Positions 1 through 10,800 of a stretch of DNA of 64,000 nucleotides are shown here, in pieces (position 1 is the first letter of the stretch; every line of letters starts with the position of its first letter). The DNA comes from Corella eumyota. Lineage: Eukaryota; Chordata; Ascidiacea; Phlebobranchia; Corellidae. The notes under the pieces were generated by a model that saw nothing but the letters and a program-made list of their open reading frames with translations, was not told the DNA's origin and did no database searches. The stretch covers positions 11,974,501 through 12,038,500 of the forward strand of contig OY720097.1 in assembly GCA_963082875.1 (NCBI GenBank), in the 5' to 3' direction. The position numbers and the translations under genes were made by a program.

Positions 1-3000
1 GTAGGTCGTGTGGGGGAACGGCTAGGAAAAGGCGCCGTAGAAACGTTTTTGTTATATTGATAAAAAGACGATAACATTTGCCACGCGTTTAAACTGTGGT
101 AAAACTCGTGGCCTTAGAGAATTAAAATCCTACATAAATGTTAATATAAATAAGATAAATACCCAGCATAAAACCAAATATAAAAAAGATGGCCTATTAG
201 CAGTATACCAATATAAATGCCTAATTTCTAATTAGTTAACTAAACAGCACTAATTTCTTATTTTTAAAAGGGACAAAGCCAAAAGATATGCCAAATGTCC
301 TAATATAAGGTAATTCTTAGAGAGTTGGGGTTTAAAAAATGCTAATTACGAAAAATTTTTTAAATCAATGAGTCACGTGGTTTAAAATTTTCCTATTTCA
401 TAAAATGACATTATGCAACAAGGTAATATCCGAATCCAATAGGATGCTGGCAATAGATATTATATAACTTATTTGCCAAACTAAAAACTTACAAAAAACA
501 TTTGTTTGCGTCTGTTATTAATAAAATAACTGTTTAATGTAAGGGACACACAACAACATTGTTTTCTAAAGGCTTAGGCTGTAAAAAAGATAATATTACT
601 CACTAGCTGTCCTATTTAATGTAACTATAAACACAAAAACATCGGTAGCAAGACTGTCTGATAAAAAATGGCGATTGGGCATTTTCTCCGCTAATCAAAA
701 AGGTGAAAAAGTCAACGTGTTGTTTATTGGTGTTTTTCATTGAAATCTGGAAATCACGTGACTCATTTGCGCACGGTACGTTTAAACAGAAAGCTTTAAG
801 CGAGAAATTAGTAGGATAGTTGATCAAATTATAAACGCGAAATTAGATTGTCAATCAAACTTGATTTCAACGCAGGTGGGATAAATTATGATTATTTTGA
901 CAACTGTGAATTATGAATACGTGATAGCGCAAATTCTTTACATTTTAGATTTTTTGACGTCTACAGTTAATAAAAGGAGTTTTTTATTTAAAAAAAGAAA
1001 AAAAATCCAAAACATAAGTTTTGCTTGAGTTTTCCAAAATAAAATCAAAAGTTATATAACACATAGAAATGTAAATGTAATTTTGATTAAAAATTTAAAC
1101 CCCCTTTAAAAATTTTACCACATAATTTTACGACGACATAAAACAAAATTACATTTTTCAAATAAATAGATCATCGTACAAAAGTCATGAATAAGATATT
1201 CAAATTAAACCACAAACACTAAAATAGGCGCCCGATAAAGTAAATATTTAATTTTGTTCCAGGTTTGGAAATAAATTGAAAGTTAATTGATTTTGTATGA
1301 TTCACATCACACTGCTGTGATAATGTAACTCATTGCTTTTAAAATAGATAAATATTTGCCCACACTCAAACTAATAACAAATACCTTATTATATTTTAAA
1401 TATTAAGAGGTTAGAGTTAGTATGTTTATGTTTTGACTCATCCATAACTTACTTTGAGTGACAACTCAAGTCATATTTGACTCAAAATCGATTTATTAGA
1501 CAAATGAACTTCTGGCGTCTAGGATTCGGTCGAAAACTGCATTTGGGGTGGATTTTGAAAAATTTCAAATGTTCAATAAAAGACATCACATAATTGTAAT
1601 TACCCTCTCGAAATTGCTATAATTTTTTCAGTAAAAATAAACATTCAAAAATACCCACACTTAGTCGTGACGTCATGAAAGCAATATAAATTTATCACGG
1701 CGAGGTATCATGTCAGAAAAATTGTTTAAAATCAAGAGCGGCCAATATTTTGGTCATTAAACGCGGCATAATGTTTCACTTTTTCGCGCTTCGCAGGTTT
1801 TATATTTATAACAAGTCACTTACGGAAGAAAACACAAACAACTATTCTTCTTTTTTTATCTAAATTTGTGACGTCGAAGCAGGAAAAAAGTTAAAATAGA
1901 GGTTTCACGGTCGACTTCATTGTGAATAAGCAAAGACAATAACTTTAAACCCCGAAATCAAAGTGACAATGCTTTTAACTTGGAGTGCTTACAAATTGTA
2001 GTAACGTGTCATTTAAAGAACAAGGTCGACTTGTTGTGGCATAGATATCATATATAATATAAAAATCAGTATTTCCGGTTTGGCGGTTACCATCACAGAA
2101 AAAATTGTAATCAAACAAATGTCTTTTGATTAAAGTTATTAAATTACTGTTTCCTTTTTATTTTATATCAACAAAGAAATCTAAAATTTGTCAGCTTTCT
2201 AAAACAATAGTGACGTCATAGAATCGAATTGGCTGCTAGAAACAATGGCTAACGCTTGTAATTGATTTGTTGTAAGACAAAAGACAGTTGTATAAAACTT
2301 CCGGTCAGTTCATAAAAGGTTAGCCTTTGACATTAGTCGCAAATGCCCGCAAAAAAGTAACTAGCAATTTTTTATTGTGCCGAATTTAAAGCAAAGCAGT
2401 TTATTACGAAAAACATCATAAATTAAGCCTTTCGGTTTTGCTTTTTCTATTTGCGGCTAATTATTCGAAGCGCATGAATATTTGATGTGTCGTAAAACTC
2501 TCAGGGGACAACGTGGGATTAAAATGACGCAGATTTGTTTTCAATCAAAGAATAGTAATAGTTTTTTTTTACTTTTATTCAAGGGCATTTAAAATTTTAT
2601 TTATAAATACCTATTAAGGAGTGATTATTATTTATCGAAAGAGACAAAACAATCTTATATGGATTTAGTCATTAATATTAAAGTAGAACACATAAAATCG
2701 CTTAATAATAAACCTGGAATTTGCCCTTTAATATTCTGCAAACGTAGCATAAAATAAAATCCTTGCTGTGGTGGCTGAATTTTGACACAACAATTTATTT
2801 AATTTTTTTGACTTAATTCTTTTCGACTTAATTTATAAATTCTTCAAAGTCAGCCTAATTCTTAAAAAAATTTAATTTATCAAGTTATATGGAAAAAAAA
2901 ATGAAAAAAAAAATAAAATAAAAAAATGGTTAAAATATATAAAATTTTAGAGATACAAATACAATGTTACTGATGACCAACACTCGTAATAACATTTCAC

Positions 3001-3700
3001 GCGGACTTCTCTAATTTTTCCGCAATCCCAAATCAAAACAAACTCTTGGAGCTTCGTCGTGCAACGAAGTCGCGAGTTTCCGAGCTCAGGGAATCAAGTT
3101 AACATCAAAATACAACAAGAAAACTTTTCGGCAAAGCGAAGACGAGCGATTAGCACCTTAACCAAACAAACACGCGCTTCTACCAGCGAAGCTCTAATTG
3201 GTACGTCATCGGCCCGCGATAATTAACTTGTTACGTCACGCAACGGTTTAATGTTACGTCACAATCCACGCGAGATTATTGAGACTTGGGATTAGCGGTA
3301 AGGTTAAGGTAAAGAAGAAGTTCGAGCGCAATTAGTTTGCTAAGAGATTAAACACAAGTCCTTAAAGTTAATTAATTCTCAAGTTTTACAACCTATTCGG
3401 ACTTTTTACCGATATTGGTCACGTGACTTTTTCGCATAAACTTTTTGCCTACGCCACGAAAACACTCGACGCTGTGAAATCCCGAAACTCCTTTCTCATA
3501 TTTAAGATTAATAACACCATTGGTAAATTTCACGGTTATTTATGACGTCACAAAAACATAAATCTTTTTTATGATCTTTTTTATAAGTTAAGTCATGTAG
3601 TGTTTTATAGGCAATATACGATTCTTAAACGCCCTAAAATGTCCTTAAAATATATTTTAAAAATCAGATTTAATGTATATAATTATTTATATAAAAAAAT
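1..3700. other. Non-coding or unassigned stretch, no supported gene
   Basis: AT-rich sequence with no reading frame that I can tie to a protein family and no exon with convincing splice sites. A 71-residue minus-strand frame at 612-827 has two Cys-containing segments but no flanking splice evidence, so I do not call it. The stretch holds several TGACGTCA-type sites and a GC-richer block near 3.0-3.3 kb, listed separately. If the exon at 3,708-3,924 is real, most of this stretch would be its first intron. Confidence 0.5.
3000..3300. promoter_or_regulatory. Possible promoter-like block with CRE and CCAAT-type sites
   Basis: This block is richer in G+C and CpG than its surroundings. It carries three CRE-like cores: TACGTCA at 3,202-3,208, TTACGTCA at 3,231-3,238 and TTACGTCA at 3,254-3,261. 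ATTGG (an inverted CCAAT) lies immediately before the first. bZIP (CREB/ATF) and NF-Y factors are known to bind such motifs. No transcript start can be read from sequence alone, and the controlled gene is unknown; it may lie on either side or outside the window. Confidence 0.3.
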
Positions 3701-3707
3701 TACTTAC

Positions 3708-3924
3708 TGGCTTTGCAAGGGTCGTGAATAGAAAACAAGTCTTCATCGTTTACATCCAGAGCAAATTCTCCGGATATAGTTGTCGGCCTTGCTGGTGCCT
3801 GAGTTTGCATAACATCCATTTGGTTACTTGTGGCCTCGGCGTAAATTGAAAATTTTGGCGGTAAAACGAAAAAGAAAATTCCCGCTAGCAAGATGTAAAG
3901 GACCCGGGGTCGATACGTAAACAT
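3708..3924 (-). CDS. Probable first coding exon of a secreted or single-pass membrane protein (partial)
   Basis: From the ATG at 3,924 the frame begins with basic residues (MFTYRPR), followed by a strongly hydrophobic run (LYILLAGIFFFVLP) and a plausible signal-peptidase site after SIYA, so it looks like a signal peptide. An acidic stretch (ALDVNDEDLF) follows, then HDPCKA at a good donor, CCA|GTAAGT. The exon is 217 nt and leaves phase 1. The same frame stays open upstream to an ATG at 4,139. Used from there, it would give a type II membrane protein with a very basic cytoplasmic tail. I could not find the next exon on the minus strand before the window edge, so the family is unknown. Confidence 0.4.
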
Positions 3925-4199
3925 CGCTTCTTTTTTATATTGCCGAGTAAATAGTCTATGTACAGTTTTTTCTTGTACTGTTTTTGTGCTAAGCAATTTT
4001 ATAGATTGACTTAGTCCAGTAGAACTTTTTAAAATTATTTTATTGTTTTTTGACGCTGAGTTCTTTATTTGAGTGCTTCGGGAAGTTTTTGTCCGTTTCT
4101 TGGCCTTTAATACGCTCGGCTCAGTAGATAAGCACATTATGGTTGAATTTTCTTGCAACCTGATTACATATACTACCTTTATCTTCTGTCCTTCTTTAA

Positions 4200-7100
4200 A
4201 ATTTCCTATGTTAAGTAATTCCAGGGTCTTGAATAGTTTATTGAGCTAAACAAAATTGAGAGAGTCAATAAAATTGCAAAAAAAAGAAAAAAAGCTGGCC
4301 TTTTTCTAGAGACGCGTGGGATGATCTCTCTTTTTCGCAGCCTCAAATTATTAAAAAAACTATTAAAAAGCGACTCATTTAAAAAAATCACATTCCATTA
4401 AACTTTTAAAATTATAAATATAAACTCAGACTTTAATGTCAATTTTCTCTGTTAAATATTAAATCGTAGTCTTGTTTGGATCGTACCGGTTATCGCCAGA
4501 CCATTCTTTACATTTTTCGACAGGACAACATAATAATTGCATGTTAGTTTGATAGAAAACACGCGCTAATCTGTTTTAATTACAAACCAAAACAGGTGTG
4601 TTAAATTAACAAAGTTTTAGACAACTGACGAACTTATTTAGAAAAAAAACTTACAAAACTGGTGCGACTAAATCTAAAATTAAAACAGCTTTTTACGACT
4701 TTATGTTTTAAGTCGAAACAAATACAGTTTAAATGAATTACCTAAAAACGCCCTAAACTAGAATATCCTTGCAAACAATATTTAAAACGGTTGATTAGTA
4801 CTGCAAAAACGTAACTATTAAAATAAAAAAACACAATTTAAAAATAACAAGCTCGTTATATGATTTGAAAGATGGGCCCATTTTCTGCCATTTTAAGTTG
4901 TCTTGTAAGATAAGACCGCATACTTAAATTGCAAAGTAGTTTTGCTTTTAATTAAAAAATCGCCTAAATTTACCCAATTAAGCTATTGTTGCAATCATTA
5001 ATAATTATTTCGACATATTTTGTAAGCAACAATTTTAAGCATGTTGCATTAGCGGCGCCAGGTCAAAATGAGCAATGATAAGAACGATTTTACTTCAGTA
5101 AAATACATTAAAGAAACGATTTTACCTCAATGAAATACATTCAATGTCCATTAACACCAAGTAATATTTAAGATGAGCTCATTCTTTAAACAGAAAACGC
5201 CGACTTCTTGGCCAGTTAGCAGATAAGAAATTACATTCAAAAACGTGTACCGCGAAGCCCAGTACATCATAATTTCATTTCAAAGACAAGCAGGCTGTCA
5301 AATTTCCATCTTGCCGCGTGAACCGTTGTGAATTTTAAGAACACACGCAGTCGGCCTGTTTTGAAATCCGAGCATTTTGCCCCGAAACAATTTGTAGAAA
5401 ATCAAAAAGCGGCGACTCTGCAACCTAAAGGTCCGCGGTTTGCCGAACGATTAAAGAATTCCGCTTCGAAAAAAAAGTCATCAGACGGAAATTGGCTTTG
5501 ATTGTGACGTAGGACAATTGGTGTCAGGTCGCCGTTCTGTTTCTTTTCATACAAAGTGTTTTCGCGAAGATAGCCACCCTGATAAAAATGCAATCGATCT
5601 TACCTTGTCACGTGACGGAATGGCGAACAAAACGACCAAATTTTAAATACGAAAATAAATTAAAAAAAGTTGACAATTTTGGTAAAGTAAAATAACTTTT
5701 AAATTTACACTAGCTGTGGTTTATTTTTGCCTTTACAATCAACTTATTAATTCATTTCGTAATTTTAAAATTCGCATGTCTTTTACCTACATAATCTAGT
5801 GTCTAATTATTTATCGATTTTTTATATAAAAATATAGAAGGCTGATTTGGTATTTAATCGAATTAGGTGTTTTATATTTTATACTTAAGTATAATAAATT
5901 AAACATGAATATGAAAACATTATTGTCAAATCTCGCATCAATCTCAGATATTGTAATTTTATTATAAATATTTCAAAAAAACTATAATAATGTCGGTCTT
6001 TAATTCATAGCTAAAGCACAAATATTTTTCGTAGCTTCGTTATTATTTACTAAGTTTTGGTTACTATATATTCTGGTCTTTCTAAAATTTATTAACTTGT
6101 CATACGAACCACTGTCAAAACACAAACGTCTCCACCAAGTTAATACTGCTACGACGCGCTATTATTTATAATAGAGCAATTTGCCCGCCTTTCTTCATAT
6201 GCGTTATCCTAAACAAATACGGCGACAACCCACACAACGAGCATACGAAACTGACTGAGCTTCTCGAGAGAATTGTATTTATTTTGTCATTTATTGTGCC
6301 TTATGTAATGACGTTCGAATGTTCGCGATTGCCTGATAAGCTAAGTGGACAACTTCTGGCCAAATTCAAATTCAAGAATCGCCTCTTGAATGTGGCTGGT
6401 TGCGAATCGCTTTTTAAGCACTTCGTTGAGAAGCGGAGCCACTCTTTAATTGATTTATCTTACTGCGTGGTTATATTGGAAATTTCTACGACAATATTGT
6501 ATTAACAAAGAGATGTTTTGTCTTTTAGACTCAATGGTCGACTTTTATATATTAAAAATATCACCTAATAGTTTACTATAAACCAAATCATAACTTTATA
6601 ACTACCATAATATCTAATGAAAGAGTATTATTATTTTGTATATTTAATAATAAGTGCATATTATTCTTACTACTTTTTCTTTTTTTATATATTTGCAACA
6701 ACTTCAGTTTTTAATTAAAATCTAGGCGAAATTGAATATTGAGAAAGTAATTTCACCTCAAAAATAATTTGTCAATTTGCGCAAAACTAAGGTAATAAAG
6801 ATAGCCGTAAATAGTAGAAGGTTAATCCTGATTTAAACTAATTGTAATCGGATTAAATATATCAGGTGTTTAAATTTGAACTTTTGATTGTTTTGGGCCA
6901 TATAGCAGACATCTAATAGGGAACAAGATTTTATTACGTAGCATTTTCTAAAGTTTTTGATTCGTTATTATTTGTAAAAAAAAAATCAGAAGTTATGTCC
7001 TTTAGAAAAAAAATTAAATAACCATCGAAATTCCGCTATTAATAAAGATTATTTTGATATAACTAATATAAACAGAATTATATTTGGGGTATTGTTGGCA

Positions 7101-7816
7101 TTTTCTATGTACTTGGTGCAGACCTAACGGCGACCAAGGTTCCGTCTTGACTTAGCCTGATCGCTAAAATATTTTTTTACAATCACCCATAAACCTATTA
7201 AAACAACCACGCTTTTGCTTATTTAAATATATTTTTCGGGAGCCCTGGCTTATAATAAAGAATGAAAAATGGCAAAGTTTGGCGTTAAGAATTGAAAGTA
7301 GTGATAATTTGTCTTCCGAATTTGATCGTTGGCGAGGTTAAACTTATATTTACGAACCATGTCGAAAAATTTTTATGAATGACTTTCAATCATATCTGAT
7401 TTAAAAAGTCAATAATCGTGATGGCCAATTTGAACAGGCACATGCCATGGGTCAAATCAAATACTGCCAGCATCTCAAAGTAACCGGGTCAAGTCTTTGT
7501 GCTAAAACTACGTGTTGTACCTTCACCAAAATGGCATTTTTGATAAATATTGTTGTATAAGAACTGAAAAATTGCTGGCTGGGCAACTTTGTTTATCTCA
7601 TTAAAATAAACCAAATTCTTGAGCTTTTACTACGGAAATAACTGTAAGTGGTAAGCAAACAAATAAAATACCTTGTGAAGTGTCAGGTATATATAATATG
7701 TATTTGCTAGTCATAGGCTGTTTGTTAGACAAGGTAATCTAGTCAAAAACCACATCTCGTGGGCTGAATATTGACCTTTTTTATGTATAAGGTATACACA
7801 ACATTAGATTTTTTTG
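4200..7816. other. Intergenic stretch with only weak exon candidates
   Basis: Mostly AT-rich sequence without recognisable genes. Two islands are richer in G+C: 5,230-5,600 (candidate exon listed separately) and 6,190-6,470, where both strands have short open frames (73 residues on plus at 6,284-6,505). Neither matches a family I know and neither has a full pair of splice sites. The rest, including 6,510-7,800, shows nothing I can name. Confidence 0.5.
5402..5581 (-). CDS. Weak candidate terminal exon, unknown protein
   Basis: On the minus strand an acceptor-like TTTTTATCAG precedes a frame of about 59 codons (GGYLRENTLYEK at its start, GCRVAAF at its end) that stops at 5,402. The island is clearly less AT-rich than its flanks, which suggests constraint. 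No upstream exon with a compatible phase was found and no domain is recognised. It could equally be a regulatory island or an untranslated exon. Confidence 0.18.
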   Translation of the reverse strand, partial: QGGYLRENTLYEKKQNGDLTPIVLRHNQSQFPSDDFFFEAEFFNRSANRGPLGCRVAAF

Positions 7817-7822
7817 TTTATT
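7817..7822 (-). terminator. Poly(A) signal AATAAA of the ricin/sushi/CUB gene
   Basis: AATAAA on the minus strand begins two bases after the stop codon at 7,824-7,826. If used, the 3' UTR would be only a few tens of bases long. Other AATAAA motifs are common in this AT-rich sequence, so use of this one is inferred. Confidence 0.4.
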
Positions 7823-7823
7823 T

Positions 7824-10800
7824 TTAAACAGGTAGATCTTCGTTAAACGTTACCCCGCGAGTTTTTTTGGCTTTTGCGGGCTTTTGATTTTTCTTTTCCG
7901 GTGTTGTCGTTATCGAAGTGTCCGGTATATTCGAGGAGTTTTGTGTATTTTTCTGGTTCTCTACGTTATTACTTTCGTTTGGAATTTCTTCCATACTGCT
8001 TTGAATAACGTTAACAGTAGGAACCTGCATGGTCAACTTATTGTCTTTACTGGTATTTGGTTTCATAACCGAATTAAGTGGACGAATACCGCCGGCAGGT
8101 AGCGCGCTGGAGTCGCTGTTGGAATTTGATTTATTCGTTTCTTGTTGTAAATGAAAACCGCTATTCACCTAAATAAAAAATAATAAATTTAAATAGCCTG
8201 TCATAAACTAATACCTTAAAAATGCAAATGCATTTAAATTAGTAATTGTTTTTTATTTTTCATTTAATCATGGTGTGTAAAAGTAGCCTACATCAGAAGT
8301 TATCGGTTTAGCTATTTTTTTATTTAGAAACTAGCCTGGTTATTAACTTGTAGGTACAACGTAAAAGGCATCGGCCACATTCTTAGTTTAATAACAACAA
8401 AATTGACATTGCAATAACCATAATAATAAAATATTTTTATTTAAAAAAAAGGCAACCTAAATTTTACCGTGTATCCAGGTAGTTCAATATACGAATCATC
8501 GCTAGAACAATTACTAATGACGTCATCCCAGCCGTCTATTAACTCATCCGGAACGAGAATTGATTGTCTTAACGTGGCAGGATCTGATTTGAATAGTTAA
8601 GAGTCAACGTTTTTTACAGTATATAACAACAATTTTATGTATATTAATATATAACTTAGCATGCCTTTAACTTTTTTCACATTTAACAAACATTTTTTTA
8701 ACTTTTTTTTACAAATTAGTAGTATTTTTTCAATTAAGGATAATTGTTAAAATCTATACTTTTTAGATATTTATCAATTTATATTTAAGCTCTTTAACGA
8801 ATGAAGCTATCGACCAATTATAACTATTTTTAAAAACATACGCAAATTGGGGTGATTATCATTTTAAAATCTAAAATAACACCATTTAATTGGATGCTAG
8901 CCCATTATTAAAGTTAACACCATTTAATAATTACTGTTAGCTGATTATTATAATTAAACCAGATTTTATACCGTTCAGCTAAGAACAGGGCTAACTTATT
9001 TGTTTCAATAACACTTGCGTACAGTCTAAAACACACAAAATTCGTAGAAAGACAGAAAAATATTTTAAAATCATTAATAAAAAAAATTCTAACCAAACAC
9101 AGTTGTCATTCTTCTTTGGGCTAACTTTCTCTTTCGCTCTTCATCAACAAAATCCTCATCACCTGGTAGCGAACTTGTTACTGGGTGAATTCTTGAGCGA
9201 ATGTCGGAAAAAAGAGTGGAGAACACGATCACAATTACGAAGATGATAGCTGCAACCGCCAGAGTGCAGTAGATAGCCTAAAAGTAAATTGTAGCTTTTA
9301 CAGCAACATGTTGGTACGGTTGTGTAGATATCGCAATGACATAGGGTAACAAGAAATTGTTCTTATATTCGAGCCGGACCACATCCACGATGTCTTTTTT
9401 TGTGGCCGACATTTACCAACAGCTTACACGCTACATTATACCACCCTCTTAAATAAAATATAAACCTACATCCTCTAAAGTTATATAGAAAACGGGATAT
9501 TTAAACAGCAACATACTACATTTAGGCTGGCCTTGTAGTTATGAAGATTTGCTATTTTAAGCAATCTAAAAATAACTAAAAACTTCAAAATTTTGCCCCC
9601 GTCCGTGTTAAGTTGTATAGGCCGCTTTTTGGGTAATTACCAATTGACTACAACTATATACAATGATAGTATAACACAATAAATAGTTTTTTTACCTCCA
9701 CCCAATAAACAGCATACTCATTTCCAGTAAACACGTGGGTTTTATCTTCTTCGTCGGAAAAACTACCATTACGTAACGGCTCCATAGGTTCAGCAGACTC
9801 GCCTGTCACGTGATCACAACAAATAAAACTTAATTAAACCGTAACAACTTAACTTTATTTATAAAGTTATATCTATACGAGGGATTAAATGTAAAGTTTT
9901 TCTATCAAATTACTATTTATAAATTGTATTTTTTACATTTTTTTAGTTCTAGAAAACCTACATAGCTTTATAAACATAAATACATAAATTTGTTTACATT
10001 TTAATCAAACAATTTTAACTGACAAATCAAGATAGACCTTGCTGTTATCTGAAATAAATCTTTTCTGCTTTAAATCGTTATAATAAAGAGCTACCAGCCG
10101 GCAATTATTAATCGTCGTAATTATTACGTTGAGTAAGAAAAACGCTTAAATTTTGGTTCGACCAAGGCCATTGGGCGAGATTTAGTCGCACAATATAACA
10201 CTTAAACCCGCTTCAAAATACAAGTGTCTGTGCATTACGATTAAGCACTTAAAAATTATCCAGCATACGTACGCATTTGACAGCACAGTATAACGCATAA
10301 GTGGTAATTACGAACTGGTTCGATTGTAAGACAAAGGCAAATGTGTTGTTTTTATGAGAAAATTGGATTTTGGTGTTGCGTGTTTCGGAAATATTTGCGA
10401 TTTTAAATGTGCAGGTGGTGTCAGGTAATTAAGTGTACCACAAGCCCAATTTAAATACCGTTCTTTATTAAGGTATCTCTAACAGGATACTCTTTTTACT
10501 TTAATATTGACATGACCTAATACCAGCTCAAAAGATTTTGGTGGCCTAAGATTGTAAATTAAAATTGCGCTCTATTACATAAAAATTAAAAAATTAAAAA
10601 TAAAAAGGCCTACTGTCCAGTAGTGTTATATAGCGGTCATGTCGTCAAACTACGAGTCAAAAGATTTTAGGTTCGAGCCGCACCAATGCCACACTATATG
10701 GCCCTTGAGCCCAGCGTTTACGAAGAGCTCAAACACGTTCTTATATCACACCCTTATACGATAACAATATTAAAAAAAATATTTTCTTAAGTAGATATAA

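Noticed and set aside
6284-6505. 73-residue plus-strand frame
   Set aside because: It lies in a slightly GC-richer island, but has no splice sites, no signal or domain, and the opposite strand is equally open.
7884-8102. 72-residue plus-strand frame
   Set aside because: Antisense shadow of the last exon of the ricin/sushi/CUB gene.
10610-10750. Working tRNA gene
   Set aside because: B-box present, but the acceptor and anticodon arms cannot be paired. It is more like a SINE head.
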